Source: Quadrisphaera granulorum
Lineage (GTDB): Bacteria > Actinomycetota > Actinomycetes > Actinomycetales > Quadrisphaeraceae
Direction: 5' to 3'
Assembly (NCBI RefSeq): GCF_003149145.1
Contig: NZ_QGDQ01000002.1
Span: 186,001-250,000, forward strand
Length of the DNA stretch: 64,000 nt
How positions within the stretch are numbered: the stretch's first letter is position 1; every line of letters begins with the position of its first letter. The notes below the pieces were generated by a model. It saw nothing but the letters and a program-made list of their open reading frames with translations, searched no databases and was not told the DNA's origin. This document shows, one piece after another, positions 25,187-34,299 of this stretch. A program made the position numbers and the translations under genes.

Positions 25187-27351
25187 GCCTGACCGAGGAC
25201 GGCCCGCCCATCTCCACTCCGCCCTTCTCCGACCTGGTCGCCTACACCCGCCTGCCCCGCACGGGTGGCCTGGCGCTCTCCCCCGACGGCGCCCGCCTGG
25301 TGACCGCGGTCTCCCTGCTGGACGAGCGCGGCGGTCGCTCCACGACGTCCCTGTGGGAGGTCGACCCCACCGGCCAGCGCCCGGCCCGCCGGCTGACACG
25401 AGGCGCGAAGGGCGAGTCCTCCCCGGTCTTCACGCCCTCGGGCGACCTGCTCTTCACCTCCTCCCGTCCCGACCCCGCCGCGGCAGAGGGAGACGGGGAC
25501 GACGACGCCCCGGCCGCGCTGTGGTGCCTGCCGGCCGGCGGAGGTGAGGCGCGGAAGGTCGCGGTGCGCCCCGGCGGTGTCGCGGGCGTCGTCGTGGCGC
25601 GTGAGAGCGGAACGGTGCTGCTCGGCAGCCCGACCCTCCCCTCGGCCACCGATGCCGCCGACGACGCGCGGCTGCGCAAGCTCCGCAAGGACACCCGCAC
25701 GAGCGGCGTCCTGCACGACGCCCTGCCCGTGCGGATCTGGGACCACGACCTCGGCCCCGACCGGAACCGGCTCCTCGTGGCCGACGGTGTCCCCACGGCG
25801 CCGGTGCTGGCGGGCACGGGAGGTCGCTCGGGCAGCGGGAAGGACCGCCTCGATCTGCGCGACCTCACCGGTCACGTCGGCGCCGCGCTGCCCGACGACC
25901 CCGCGTGGACGATCACCGCGGACGGCTCGACCGTGGTCACCGAGTGGAACGTTCCCGAGGCGCGCGGTGACTCGCGGGTCAGCCTCGTGGCCATCGACGT
26001 GGCCACCGGTGAGCGCCGGACCCTCCTCGACGACAGCTCCTACCGCGACGGCACGTCCTACGACCACACCGCACCCGTCGCGGCGCCCACGGGCGGACGC
26101 GTCGCGGTGCTGCGGTGGAGGCGCGCGACGCCGTCGAAGTCGATGGACGTCGACATCGTCGTCGTCGACGCGGACGGCAGCGAGTCGTTCGTGCTGGCCG
26201 ACAGCCAGTGGTGGGACCGCTGGCCGACGTCGCTGGCCTGGACGTCCGACAGCTCCGCGCTGCTCGTCACCGCCGACGACGGCGGACGCTGCCCGGTGTT
26301 CCGCCTGGATGTCTCGAACGACGAGGTGGAGCGGCTCACCCCTGACGAGGGCGCCTATTCCGACGTCATCGCCTCCCCCGACGGTCAGTGGATCTACGCG
26401 ATGCGCTCAGCCGTCGACGCCCCGCCCACCCCCGTCCGCATCCCCGCGGCCGGCGGCGAGCCGGAGGTCCTGCCGGCGCCCGCGCACGCGCTCGGCGCCT
26501 GGGGAGGTGACCTTCCCGGCGGTGGGCCCGAGCTGCCGGGCACGCTCACCGAGGTCACCGCCACCGCCGCGGACGGCACGCCGCTGCGCGCGTGGCTCGC
26601 GCTGCCGCACGGCGCCGGGCCCGACAGCCCCGCCCCGCTGCTGCTGTGGATCCACGGCGGCCCGCTGAGCAGCTGGAACGCGTGGAGCTGGCGCTGGAAC
26701 CCGTGGCTGCCCGTGGCCCGCGGGTACGCCGTGCTCCTGCCTGACCCGGCGCTGTCCACCGGGTACGGCCTCGACTTCATCCGACGCGGCCTGGGGCGCT
26801 GGGGCGCCGAGCCCTACACCGACCTCATGACCATCACCGACGCCGCGGTGGCCCGCGACGACGTCGACGCCGAGCGCACCGCCGCGATGGGCGGCTCCTT
26901 CGGCGGGTACATGGCCAACTGGGTGGCCGGGCACACCGACAGGTTCCGCGCGATCGTCACGCACGCCTCGCTGTGGGCGCTCGACCAGTTCTCCGGCACC
27001 ACCGACTTCCCCGCCGAGTGGGCGCGGGAGATGACCGCCGAGATGGTGCGCGACAACTCCCCGCACGACCACGCCGACGCGATCAGCACGCCCATGCTGG
27101 TGATCCACGGGGACGACGACGACCGAGTGCCGATCGGGGAGGCGCTGCGCCTCTGGTACGACCTGCTGAGCCGCTCGAAGGCTGCGGACGGCGGCGCAGT
27201 GTCGACGTCTCACCGCTTCCTCTACTTCCCTGACGAGGGCCACTGGGTGCTCGGCGCCGGCAACGCCCGGCTCTGGTACGCCACCGTCTTCGCCTTCCTG
27301 GACCAGCACGTGCTGGGCGGGCCGTGGATCGCACCGAAGGAGCTCGGATGA
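25183..27351 (+). CDS. S9 family peptidase (acylaminoacyl/dipeptidyl peptidase type)
   Basis: A 722-residue protein: a seven-bladed beta-propeller (residues 20-440, with WD40-like LALSPDGARLV, TSLAWTSDSSALLVTADD) and a C-terminal alpha/beta hydrolase. The catalytic Ser is in GGSFGGYM (near 570), Asp in HGDDDDRVP (near 641) and His in DEGHWVL (near 685). It cleaves oligopeptides too large-limited by the propeller, in the cytosol, as no signal peptide is seen. It is coupled at both ends: ATGA overlaps with the CopD/CtaG gene and the oxidoreductase gene, making a three-gene unit whose functional link is not obvious. Confidence 0.9.
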   Translation: MSLTEDGPPISTPPFSDLVAYTRLPRTGGLALSPDGARLVTAVSLLDERGGRSTTSLWEVDPTGQRPARRLTRGAKGESSPVFTPSGDLLFTSSRPDPAAAEGDGDDDAPAALWCLPAGGGEARKVAVRPGGVAGVVVARESGTVLLGSPTLPSATDAADDARLRKLRKDTRTSGVLHDALPVRIWDHDLGPDRNRLLVADGVPTAPVLAGTGGRSGSGKDRLDLRDLTGHVGAALPDDPAWTITADGSTVVTEWNVPEARGDSRVSLVAIDVATGERRTLLDDSSYRDGTSYDHTAPVAAPTGGRVAVLRWRRATPSKSMDVDIVVVDADGSESFVLADSQWWDRWPTSLAWTSDSSALLVTADDGGRCPVFRLDVSNDEVERLTPDEGAYSDVIASPDGQWIYAMRSAVDAPPTPVRIPAAGGEPEVLPAPAHALGAWGGDLPGGGPELPGTLTEVTATAADGTPLRAWLALPHGAGPDSPAPLLLWIHGGPLSSWNAWSWRWNPWLPVARGYAVLLPDPALSTGYGLDFIRRGLGRWGAEPYTDLMTITDAAVARDDVDAERTAAMGGSFGGYMANWVAGHTDRFRAIVTHASLWALDQFSGTTDFPAEWAREMTAEMVRDNSPHDHADAISTPMLVIHGDDDDRVPIGEALRLWYDLLSRSKAADGGAVSTSHRFLYFPDEGHWVLGAGNARLWYATVFAFLDQHVLGGPWIAPKELG

Positions 27352-28415
27352 GCGACGAGAGCACCACGAGGACGACGAACGTCCGGTGGGGCGTGCTGGC
27401 CACCGGTGGCATCGCGGCCACCGTCAGCGGCGACATCGCCCTCGTGCCGGGTGCGGAGCTGGCGGCCGTCGCGTCCCGCGACGCCGGCCGCGCTGCTGCC
27501 TTCGCGCGGGAGCACGGGTTCGCCCGCTCCTACGGCTCCTACCGCGAGCTCATCGAGGCCGGTGCAGACCGCAGCTCCGAGGCGGGGCTGGACGTCGTCT
27601 ACATCGCCACGCCGCACGCCCAGCACGTGGCGCTGGCCCGTGCGTGCGTCGAGGCGGGTCTGCCCGTGCTCGTCGAGAAGCCCGTCGGTTGCACCGCCGC
27701 AGCCACGCGCGGGCTCGCGGAGCTGGCGCGCGAGCGCGGCGTCTTCGTCATGGAGGCGCTGTGGGCGCGCTTCCAGCCGAACCACGTCAGGCTTCGCGAG
27801 CTGCTGGCGTCCGGCGTGATCGGCGAGGTGCGGTCGGTGGCCGGAGACCTCGGCTTCGCCCTGCCCTACGACCCCGCCCACCGGCTGTGGGACCCCAAGC
27901 AGGGCGGCGGCACGCTGCTCGACACGGGCGTCTACCCGGTGTCCTTCGCGCAGGGCATCTTCGGTGGCTCCCCGCAGGCGGTGCACACCGTCGGGGTGCT
28001 CGCCGAGAACGGTGTCGACGCCGAGGCGTCGCTGCTGCTCGACTGGGGCGGCGGTCGTTCCGCGCGGCTGGGGTCGACGCTGCTCGCCCACGCCGGTGGC
28101 GCCGGCACCATCACGGGCACCAAGGGCCGGATCGAGGTGGCCGGCCCGCTGCACAAGCCGTCCCGCCTGCAGGTGTGGGCCGACGGCGCGCGGCGTGACG
28201 ACGAGCCCTCCGAGGTGGTCGAGCTGCCGGTTCAGCCGACCGGGAGTCGGGGCTACGCCCCCATGGTCGAGCACGTGCACGAGTGCCTCGCCGCGGGCCT
28301 CGTGGAGAGCCCGGTCATGCCGATGACCGACTCGGTCGCCGTCGCCGAGGTGCTCGACACCGCCCTCGACGCTCTCGGCGCCGTCCACCGCGACGACGAC
28401 ACCGCCTTCGCCTGA
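27348..28415 (+). CDS. Gfo/Idh/MocA family NAD(P)-dependent oxidoreductase
   Basis: A 355-residue enzyme: an N-terminal Rossmann domain (RWGVLATGGIAATVSGDIA, AVASRDAGRA, DVVYIATPHAQH, LVEKPVGC with the catalytic Lys of the EKP motif) and a C-terminal alpha/beta domain beginning EALWARFQPNHVRLRELL, where the conserved Asp/His region reads GGGTLLDTGVYPV. It oxidises or reduces a sugar, polyol or related compound; the EALW...P motif is that of the dimeric dihydrodiol/xylose dehydrogenase-like branch. ATG 27348 overlaps the peptidase stop. Substrate unknown. Confidence 0.88.
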   Translation: MSDESTTRTTNVRWGVLATGGIAATVSGDIALVPGAELAAVASRDAGRAAAFAREHGFARSYGSYRELIEAGADRSSEAGLDVVYIATPHAQHVALARACVEAGLPVLVEKPVGCTAAATRGLAELARERGVFVMEALWARFQPNHVRLRELLASGVIGEVRSVAGDLGFALPYDPAHRLWDPKQGGGTLLDTGVYPVSFAQGIFGGSPQAVHTVGVLAENGVDAEASLLLDWGGGRSARLGSTLLAHAGGAGTITGTKGRIEVAGPLHKPSRLQVWADGARRDDEPSEVVELPVQPTGSRGYAPMVEHVHECLAAGLVESPVMPMTDSVAVAEVLDTALDALGAVHRDDDTAFA

Positions 28416-28448
28416 CCCCCTCTCGACCCCTGCTCGTTGGAGTCCGCC

Positions 28449-30491
28449 ATGACCTCTCCCGTCCGTGATCATGGACGATCGGCCACCTCGCCGACCTCGC
28501 CGAGGCGCACCCGCGTCCGCGCGCCCGAGCTCGTGGGCCGCCGCTGGGTCGGAACGGGCGGTGCCGACCTGTCCCTGGCCGACCTGCGCGGCCGCATCGT
28601 GCTGCTCGACTTCTGGACCAGCTGCTGCGTCAACTGCCAGCACGTCCTCGACGAGCTGCGCGAGCTGGAGCACGAGTTCGCCGACGTCCTCGTCGTCGTC
28701 GGGGTGCACTCCCCGAAGTTCGCCCACGAGGGCACTGTCGAGGCGGTCGACGCCGCCGTCCTGCGCTGGGACGTGCGCCACCCCGTCCTCGACGACCCGC
28801 AGCTGGTCACCTGGCAGGCCTACGCGGCCCGCGCGTGGCCGACGCTGACCGTCATCGACCCGGAGGGCTACGTCGTCGCGTCGATGAGCGGCGAGGGCCA
28901 CGCCCACGGCCTGGGGGTGCTGCTGCGCGAGCTGGTGGCCGAGCACGAGGCGAAGGGCACGCTCCGCCGGGGCGACCAGCCGTACGTCGCACCGCCCGCG
29001 CCGGACTCCGCCTTCGCGCTGCCCACGGCGATCCTCGCCCTCCCGCTGTCGGCGGGTGGCGGGTACCTGGTCTCCGACACCGCTCACCACCAGCTCGTCG
29101 TGCTCGACGACGACCTGGTCACCGAGCGCGCCCGCATCGGCACCGGTGAGCGCGGCCTCGTGGACGGCGGACCGGAGCAGGCGCGCCTGTCCGAGCCGGT
29201 GGGGCTGACGCTGCTGCCCCCTGACGTTGCGGCGCGGGTCGGCTGGGACGTCGCCGTGGCCGACTCCACCAACCACGCCGTCCGCGGCCTGCGTCTGGCG
29301 GACCTGTCGCTGGTCACCCTGGCGGGTACCGGCCGGCAGCTGCGCCGCCGCGAGGGCGGCGGCCCGGCGCTCGAGCAGGACCTGTCCACCCCGCTCGACA
29401 CCGCCTGGTTCGACGACCAGCTGGTCATCGCCATGGCGGGCGTCCACCAGCTGTGGGCGCTCGACCCGGCGCCCGCTGGCCCGGCCGGCGCTATCGACGC
29501 CACGGGGGGTGTGGTGCGCGTGCTCGCCGGCACCACCGCGGAGGGCCTGCGCGACGGCGCCGCCGAGCAGGCCTGGTTCGCGCAGACCGGCGCGCTGGAG
29601 ACCTCCGCCGACGGCTCGCGGTTGTGGGTGCTGGACGCCGAGACATCCGCGCTGCGGTGGCTGGAGCGCTCCGGGGACGCACCGGCGGACCGCGTGGTGA
29701 AGGACGTCGACGACGACCGCATGGCCAACGTGCTGCCCGTCGCGGGCGCGGGCTATGAGGTCGGCTCCGTGGTGGGCACCGGGCTGTTCGAGTTCGGCGT
29801 GCGCGACGGCGAGGCCGCGCAAGCGCTGCTGCAGCACCCCCTCGGGATGGCGCTGCTGCCGGACGGGTCCGTGGTGGTGGCCGACACGTACAACGGCGCG
29901 CTGCGCCGCTACGACCCGCTCGGCGGCGACGCGGGCGAGGTCACCACGCTCGCGAGCGGGCTCGCCGAACCGACCGCGCTGGCGGTGGAGCTGGACGACG
30001 ACGGACGCGCGGCCACCTTCGTCGTCGTCGAGAGTGCCGCCTCCCGTCTTACCCGGCTGCAGGTGCCCGCGGCGGCGTCGAAGCTGGCGGGGGAGGCGCA
30101 GCGCGTGAAGCGCCCGCCGACACCGCTGGCCCCCGGGCCGGTGGCGCTGCGCGTGGCGTTCACCCCGCCGACCGGGCAGAAGCTCGACCACCGGTGGGGA
30201 GACCCGACGCGGCTTGTCGTGTCGTCGTCCCCGGAGGGTCTGCTGAGCGCGGGCGCGGGTGACGCCGAGGGACTGAGCCGGGACCTCGTCATCGACCCGT
30301 CGGCCCTGGGACCGGGCGCCACCGGCGTGCTGCACGTGTCGGTGCAGGCCGCCGCGTGCGACGGCGACCCCATGACCGGGGAGGTGCCGGAGTTCGCGGC
30401 GTGCCACCTCTACCAGCAGGACTGGGGCATCCCCGTGGTGCTCGACGAGACCGGCCCGTCCGAGCTGGCCCTGGACCTCCGCGGCGCCTGA
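28449..30491 (+). CDS. Thioredoxin-like/NHL beta-propeller protein (NHLRC2-like)
   Basis: A 680-residue cytosolic protein with three parts: an N-terminal thioredoxin-fold domain (LRGRIVLLDFWTSCCVNCQHVL, redox C-V-N-C near residue 60, WPTLTVIDPEGYVV), a six-bladed NHL propeller (residues 190-520; DTAHHQLVVLDDD, VADSTNHAVRGLRL, VADTYNGALRRYDPL), and a beta-rich C-terminal domain. This order is that of the NHLRC2 family, found from bacteria to humans and of poorly known function. ATG 28449 with GGAG at 28440-28443 is preferred over TTG 28437. It may act as a disulfide reductase or isomerase on a protein bound by the propeller. Confidence 0.8.
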   Translation: MTSPVRDHGRSATSPTSPRRTRVRAPELVGRRWVGTGGADLSLADLRGRIVLLDFWTSCCVNCQHVLDELRELEHEFADVLVVVGVHSPKFAHEGTVEAVDAAVLRWDVRHPVLDDPQLVTWQAYAARAWPTLTVIDPEGYVVASMSGEGHAHGLGVLLRELVAEHEAKGTLRRGDQPYVAPPAPDSAFALPTAILALPLSAGGGYLVSDTAHHQLVVLDDDLVTERARIGTGERGLVDGGPEQARLSEPVGLTLLPPDVAARVGWDVAVADSTNHAVRGLRLADLSLVTLAGTGRQLRRREGGGPALEQDLSTPLDTAWFDDQLVIAMAGVHQLWALDPAPAGPAGAIDATGGVVRVLAGTTAEGLRDGAAEQAWFAQTGALETSADGSRLWVLDAETSALRWLERSGDAPADRVVKDVDDDRMANVLPVAGAGYEVGSVVGTGLFEFGVRDGEAAQALLQHPLGMALLPDGSVVVADTYNGALRRYDPLGGDAGEVTTLASGLAEPTALAVELDDDGRAATFVVVESAASRLTRLQVPAAASKLAGEAQRVKRPPTPLAPGPVALRVAFTPPTGQKLDHRWGDPTRLVVSSSPEGLLSAGAGDAEGLSRDLVIDPSALGPGATGVLHVSVQAAACDGDPMTGEVPEFAACHLYQQDWGIPVVLDETGPSELALDLRGA

Positions 30492-30500
30492 CCCCGTTCG

Positions 30501-30570
30501 CCCTTCCCGCACTTTCCGCGGCAAGTGCGGGAAGGGAGGGGGGCTATGGCGCACTTTCCTCGGCAAGTGC
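30501..30570. repeat. Two copies of a GCACTT...AAGTGC stem-loop repeat; first acts as terminator
   Basis: The core GCACTT-tccgcggc-AAGTGC is at 30509-30528, extended to 14-bp arms (CCCTTCCCGCACTT, 30501-30514, and complement 30523-30536). A second core with one change (GCACTT-tcctcggc-AAGTGC) is at 30551-30570. A third identical core is found at 40511-40530. Between the convergent NHLRC2-like and vapC genes the pair probably ends both transcripts. Confidence 0.75.
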
Positions 30571-30596
30571 ACCGGAGGGCGACGCCCGGTAGCGGC

Positions 30597-31025
30597 TCAG
30601 GTGCCGGGAATCTCCCAGCGGACCCCGGGGAAGCGCCCGAAGTCTCTGTCGAACGTGACGACCGTGGCACCCCACTGCAGCGCCAGGGCTGCGAGGTGCG
30701 CGTCGTTGACGAGGTTCCCCCCGCGACTGCCTGCTGCGGTGAGCAGTTCGTGCATCCGGTGGACGTGGCGGGAGTCCGGCTCAGGAGTGACGGTGTTGGC
30801 GCGGCCTACCCAGCCCTCGACGACCGAGGTGGCCGCCTCGACGCTCAACGGAACGTTGAAGAGGCGACGGTGGGTGCTGATGCGCAGGAACGCGACAAGG
30901 CTGAGCCAGGGCAGGAGGACGGTCTGGGTCGCCGAGTCCTCGTCGAGCCACTGCCGCGCGGCCCGGTGGTGCTCCGCCGCGGGGTTGACCGCGTAGAGCA
31001 GCACGTTGGCGTCGACGAGCTTCAC
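30597..31025 (-). CDS. PIN-domain toxin (VapC family)
   Basis: A 142-residue PIN domain. The first catalytic Asp is in KLVDANVLLYAVN (residue 5), with further acidic residues in NDAHLAALAL and VTFDRDFGRF near the end; the middle LPWLSLVAFLRIS segment belongs to a VapC subgroup in which the usual second Glu is not obvious. VapC toxins are Mg-dependent RNases that cut tRNA or rRNA. ATG 31025 overlaps the antitoxin stop (ATGA), the standard order antitoxin-toxin. The stop is followed by the stem-loop repeats. Confidence 0.85.
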   Translation of the reverse strand: MKLVDANVLLYAVNPAAEHHRAARQWLDEDSATQTVLLPWLSLVAFLRISTHRRLFNVPLSVEAATSVVEGWVGRANTVTPEPDSRHVHRMHELLTAAGSRGGNLVNDAHLAALALQWGATVVTFDRDFGRFPGVRWEIPGT

Positions 31026-31279
31026 GCGCCGCGTTCCATCTTCCGGATGATCTCCTCGTCCTCGAGGTCGCCGGCCAGGGCCAGTGCTCGGTCGAGGTTG
31101 ACCCGAGCGGGCCCTCCCATGTCGAACGTGGGAGTCCGGTAGGGACGGACCTCGCGGGGGCGAGAGCCGTTGACGATGGCAGTGTTGATCGCATCTTTGA
31201 AGGTCAGGCCGCGTTCGGCCATGAGCCTCCTAACGATGGCGTCAGCCTCAGGTGTCAGCGTCACCGTGGTCCGCATCAC
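31022..31279 (-). CDS. VapB-type antitoxin (ribbon-helix-helix like)
   Basis: An 85-residue protein with an N-terminal DNA-binding region (RTTVTLTPEADAIVRRLMAERGLTFKDAINTAIVNG) that fits a ribbon-helix-helix strand and two helices, and a C-terminal toxin-binding tail rich in acidic and leucine residues. Both GTG 31279 and ATG 31276 can start it. Upstream are three direct TGATGC repeats (minus strand) and one inverted copy, the likely operator bound by the VapBC complex. It is the first gene of the pair. Confidence 0.8.
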   Translation of the reverse strand: MMRTTVTLTPEADAIVRRLMAERGLTFKDAINTAIVNGSRPREVRPYRTPTFDMGGPARVNLDRALALAGDLEDEEIIRKMERGA

Positions 31280-31314
31280 AGCATCATAGCATCAAGATCA
31301 CTACATCATGATGC
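31273..31314 (-). promoter_or_regulatory. VapBC operator: spaced TGATGC repeats
   Basis: GCATCA (TGATGC on the minus strand) occurs at 31273, 31281 and 31289, exactly 8 bp apart, and the inverted TGATGC at 31309-31314 forms CATCATGATG with its neighbour. The stretch is strikingly AT-rich for this genome. The repeat nearest the gene covers the antitoxin start codons, as in other autoregulated toxin-antitoxin operons. Confidence 0.6.
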
Positions 31315-31383
31315 GTCACCAGAAAGCGTCCTAGTGCCCTGGGTGCACCTCCTCATCCCGACGCGGGAAAGAGGGGGCGGGGG

Positions 31384-32043
31384 TCAGCGCCAGGGGGCGG
31401 CGTGGCCGAGGTGCGCCAGCACGGCGAGCACGCGGCGGTGGTCGTCGTCGTCCACCGTCAGCCCGAGCCGGGTGAAGATCGACGCCACGTGGCCCTCCAC
31501 GGTCCGCTCGGTCAGCCACAGCCGCCGGGCGATCCCGGCGTTGGTCCGGCCCTCGGCCATGAGGGCCAGCACGTCCCGCTCGCGCGGGGTCAGCGCCCCC
31601 AGCGATCCCTGTGGGCTCGACGCTCGCCCGCCGAGCAGCCGGCCCACCACCTCGGGGTCGAGCGCCGATCCGCCGGCGGCCACGCGGCGCAGGGCATCGA
31701 GGAAGTCGTCGACGTCGAGGGCTCGGTCCTTCAGCAGGTACCCGAAGCGCCCAGAGCTCACCAGCTCCACCGAGTGGCGCACCTCCACGTGCTGCGACAG
31801 CAGCACGATCCCCAGCTCCGGGTGGCGCCGCCGCAGCTCGCGGGCGGCGCGGGCGCCGTCGTCGGTGAGGTCGGGCGGCATCCGGACGTCGATGACGGCG
31901 AGGTCGGGCACGTGCTCCTCGACGGCCGCCAGCAGGGTGGTCGCGTCGCCGGCCTTCGCGACGACCTCGTGGCCGGCGTCCTCCAGGAGCGCCGCCAGCC
32001 CCTCCCGGAACAGCGGGGAGTCCTCCCCGATCACGATCCGCAC
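31384..32043 (-). CDS. NarL/LuxR-family response regulator (partner of the adjacent kinase)
   Basis: A 219-residue regulator. The receiver domain has the acidic pair in IVIGEDSPLFREG, the phosphorylated Asp in VIDVRMP (residue 52) and the conserved Lys in YLLKDRALD. The C-terminal LuxR helix-turn-helix reads LTPRERDVLALMAEGRTNAGIARRLWLTERTVEGHV. GTG 32043 overlaps the end of the kinase gene by 13 bp, so the kinase and regulator are co-translated. The regulon is unknown; the divergent membrane-protein gene at 34300 is a first candidate target. Confidence 0.9.
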   Translation of the reverse strand: MRIVIGEDSPLFREGLAALLEDAGHEVVAKAGDATTLLAAVEEHVPDLAVIDVRMPPDLTDDGARAARELRRRHPELGIVLLSQHVEVRHSVELVSSGRFGYLLKDRALDVDDFLDALRRVAAGGSALDPEVVGRLLGGRASSPQGSLGALTPRERDVLALMAEGRTNAGIARRLWLTERTVEGHVASIFTRLGLTVDDDDHRRVLAVLAHLGHAAPWR

Positions 32044-34154
32044 GGCAGCCGCACCTCCAGCAGCGTGCCCGCGCCCACTGGGCTCACCAGTCGCAGCTCG
32101 CCCCCGGCCGCCGCCACCCGGTCCGCGAGTCCCGCGAGGCCGGACCCCGACGACACCGAGGCCCCACCGCACCCGTCGTCGCTGACGCTGACCACGAGCG
32201 CGTCCTCGTCACGGGCCGCGACCAGCGAGATCGACGCCGCCCCGGAGTGCTTCACGGCGTTGGTGACGGCCTCGCTCGCCACGAAGTACGCGGTGGTGGC
32301 GACAGCCTCGGGCACAGCCCGCCGCGCCGCCGGTGAGCGCGTCCCGTCGTCGTCATAGTTGTCGCCGAGGTCGTTGCCGAGGTCCACGTGCAGCTGGACG
32401 GGCACCGGCAGCCGCTCGAGCATGGAGCCGAGTGCCGCTCCCAGTCCGTCGTCGAGGCTGGAGGGGCGCAGCCCGTGGGCGATCTGGCGCAGCTCGGCCA
32501 CCGCCGTCGACAGCTGCTGCACCGCACCGTCGAGCACGCCGTCCAGCGGCCCGCCGGGCGAGGCACCGGGGCCGACGACGTCGAGGGCGCCGCTCGCGAG
32601 CCGCCGCTGCGCCAGGCGCAGCGCCATGCCGAGGCTGACGAGGCGTTGCTGCGCACCGTCGTGGAGGTCCTGCTCGAGGCGGCGCCGCTCCTCCAGGGAC
32701 GCGGCCAGCAGCCGCCCCCGGCTCTCCGCGACCTCGCGCAGAGCCGACGTGAGGCCCACGCGCAGCCGCACCACCTCCACGACGAGGGCAGCCGCTGCCG
32801 CTGCCTCGCGCAGCAGGGTCCGTGAGGACCCGGGCGGCCCGACCAGCACCCCGACCTCCTCACCCGCCACCTCGACCGGCACCACCTGCTCCCCGGCGGC
32901 TGCGGGTGGCAGCAGGCGCCCCTCGGCGTCCACGTGCCCGTCACCCTGGCCCGCGCCGGGGAGGCGGTACCCAACCCTGACCGGGGCGTCGAAGGCGTTG
33001 GTGAGCACCGCCTGCAGCTGCTCGGGTCGCACGAGGCCCGCGTGGGCTTGCGCCTCCAGGGCGGCCACCGCACCGAGCACGCGCTGGCGCGAGGGGTCGA
33101 CCCTCCGGTCGATGACGCGCCGCAGGCGCGTGCGCAGGGGCGAGAGGGCTGCGGCGCACACGGCGGTGGTCGCCGCGGCCAGCGCGGGGGAGTTGCGGCC
33201 CAGCCACAGGCCGCCCACGAAGGCGGCCAGCGTGTAGACGCCGAGCAGGACGGCGGACAGCACCGCGTACGTGGTGGTGGCGGCGAGCGCCCTGTCGACG
33301 TCGTACAGGTCGTGCCGGAGCACGGCGATGCCCGTGGCCGCCGGGATCGCCACCCCCACGGCCACCAGCCCGAGCACCGCGAGGTCGGGTCCGTCGAGGA
33401 CGAGGTACGACAACCAGCACATGAGCAGCGTCAGCGGTACGAACGTCGCACCGAGGAGGAACCAGGTCAGCTGGGCGCGCTCCACGCCGGTGCTGCGCCG
33501 GTACCGGCGCACCGCCGCCACCAGGGACGCCACGAGCAGACCGAGCAGTGCGAACGGGGCCACGGTCCACACCGCCTCCGCCGCCGCGGCGACCGCGGGG
33601 CTCCCCGGCAGCGGCGCCGGCACCCCGGAGAAGGAGCTGTCCGGTGCCGGCGCCAGCAGCAGCGCGCCCAGGTGCGCCAGCGGCACCGCCACCACACCCA
33701 CCGCCACCGGACGCCACCGCCGGCTGAGCAGCCGACCGGTGGGAAAGAGGAGCAGCAGCAGCGCCGGGGGCACGTACCAGGCCATCCACGAGGCCTCGGA
33801 GAGCGCAGCTCCCCACGCCGTCGTCGGCAGGACCGGTGCGGGGGCCGTGGACAGCTGCGTCCACGCGTCGCTGACCCCCATGGCGCACGGCACCAGCCCC
33901 TGCAGGCCGAGCAGTGCGGCCACCGGGCTGCTCGGGCGGCGCACCCCGACGAGCAGGGCCACCGCGAGGGCGACCAGCCCGACGGCGTCCATGAGGGCCA
34001 GGTAGAGGACGGGGACGACAGCGGGGTCCAGCAGAGCCAGGCGCGCGGTGGCCACCACGCACACCAGCGACGCCACAGCGCAGGTCAGCGCCCCGACCAG
34101 CCCCGGCCCGAGCGCCGCGGACCGGGCCCCCAGCTGGAGCTGCTCCGCGGCCAC
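32031..34154 (-). CDS. Membrane sensor histidine kinase (HisKA_3 family)
   Basis: A 707-residue kinase. The first 330 or so residues contain about nine transmembrane helices, then a GAF-like stretch, then the HisKA_3 dimerisation helix with the phospho-acceptor His in LEQDLHDGAQQRLVSLG (near 497), and a HATPase domain (ASEAVTNAVKHSGA, SDDGCGG, GSGLAGLADRVAAAGG). The membrane part suggests it senses something within or at the membrane. GTG 34154 is chosen, just upstream of the first helices; the frame is open further up, but there it antisenses a region outside the kinase. It is divergent from the small membrane protein at 34300. Confidence 0.88.
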   Translation of the reverse strand: MAAEQLQLGARSAALGPGLVGALTCAVASLVCVVATARLALLDPAVVPVLYLALMDAVGLVALAVALLVGVRRPSSPVAALLGLQGLVPCAMGVSDAWTQLSTAPAPVLPTTAWGAALSEASWMAWYVPPALLLLLFPTGRLLSRRWRPVAVGVVAVPLAHLGALLLAPAPDSSFSGVPAPLPGSPAVAAAAEAVWTVAPFALLGLLVASLVAAVRRYRRSTGVERAQLTWFLLGATFVPLTLLMCWLSYLVLDGPDLAVLGLVAVGVAIPAATGIAVLRHDLYDVDRALAATTTYAVLSAVLLGVYTLAAFVGGLWLGRNSPALAAATTAVCAAALSPLRTRLRRVIDRRVDPSRQRVLGAVAALEAQAHAGLVRPEQLQAVLTNAFDAPVRVGYRLPGAGQGDGHVDAEGRLLPPAAAGEQVVPVEVAGEEVGVLVGPPGSSRTLLREAAAAAALVVEVVRLRVGLTSALREVAESRGRLLAASLEERRRLEQDLHDGAQQRLVSLGMALRLAQRRLASGALDVVGPGASPGGPLDGVLDGAVQQLSTAVAELRQIAHGLRPSSLDDGLGAALGSMLERLPVPVQLHVDLGNDLGDNYDDDGTRSPAARRAVPEAVATTAYFVASEAVTNAVKHSGAASISLVAARDEDALVVSVSDDGCGGASVSSGSGLAGLADRVAAAGGELRLVSPVGAGTLLEVRLPCGS

Positions 34155-34299
34155 GCGCCGAACCGTAGGGCTGCGCGGCGCCCGTGGACAGGGGGCCAGC
34201 ACGGGGGTGGCGGTCAGGTGCCCGCACGGCAGACCCGTCACCAGGGCGGGCGCCACGGTGGCGCCGTCCACTTCGCAGCACTCCGTCCGGAGGTCTCCC

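Noticed and set aside
27222-30572. Very long open frame on the minus strand (over 1,100 codons) opposite the oxidoreductase and NHLRC2-like genes
   Set aside because: It is a GC-bias shadow: its composition is low-complexity Arg/Gly/His/Val-rich and shows no domain, while the plus-strand genes carry clear motifs.
32044-32172. Upstream extension of the first response regulator
   Set aside because: Gly/Arg-rich sequence lying inside the kinase gene; the receiver domain begins directly at GTG 32043.
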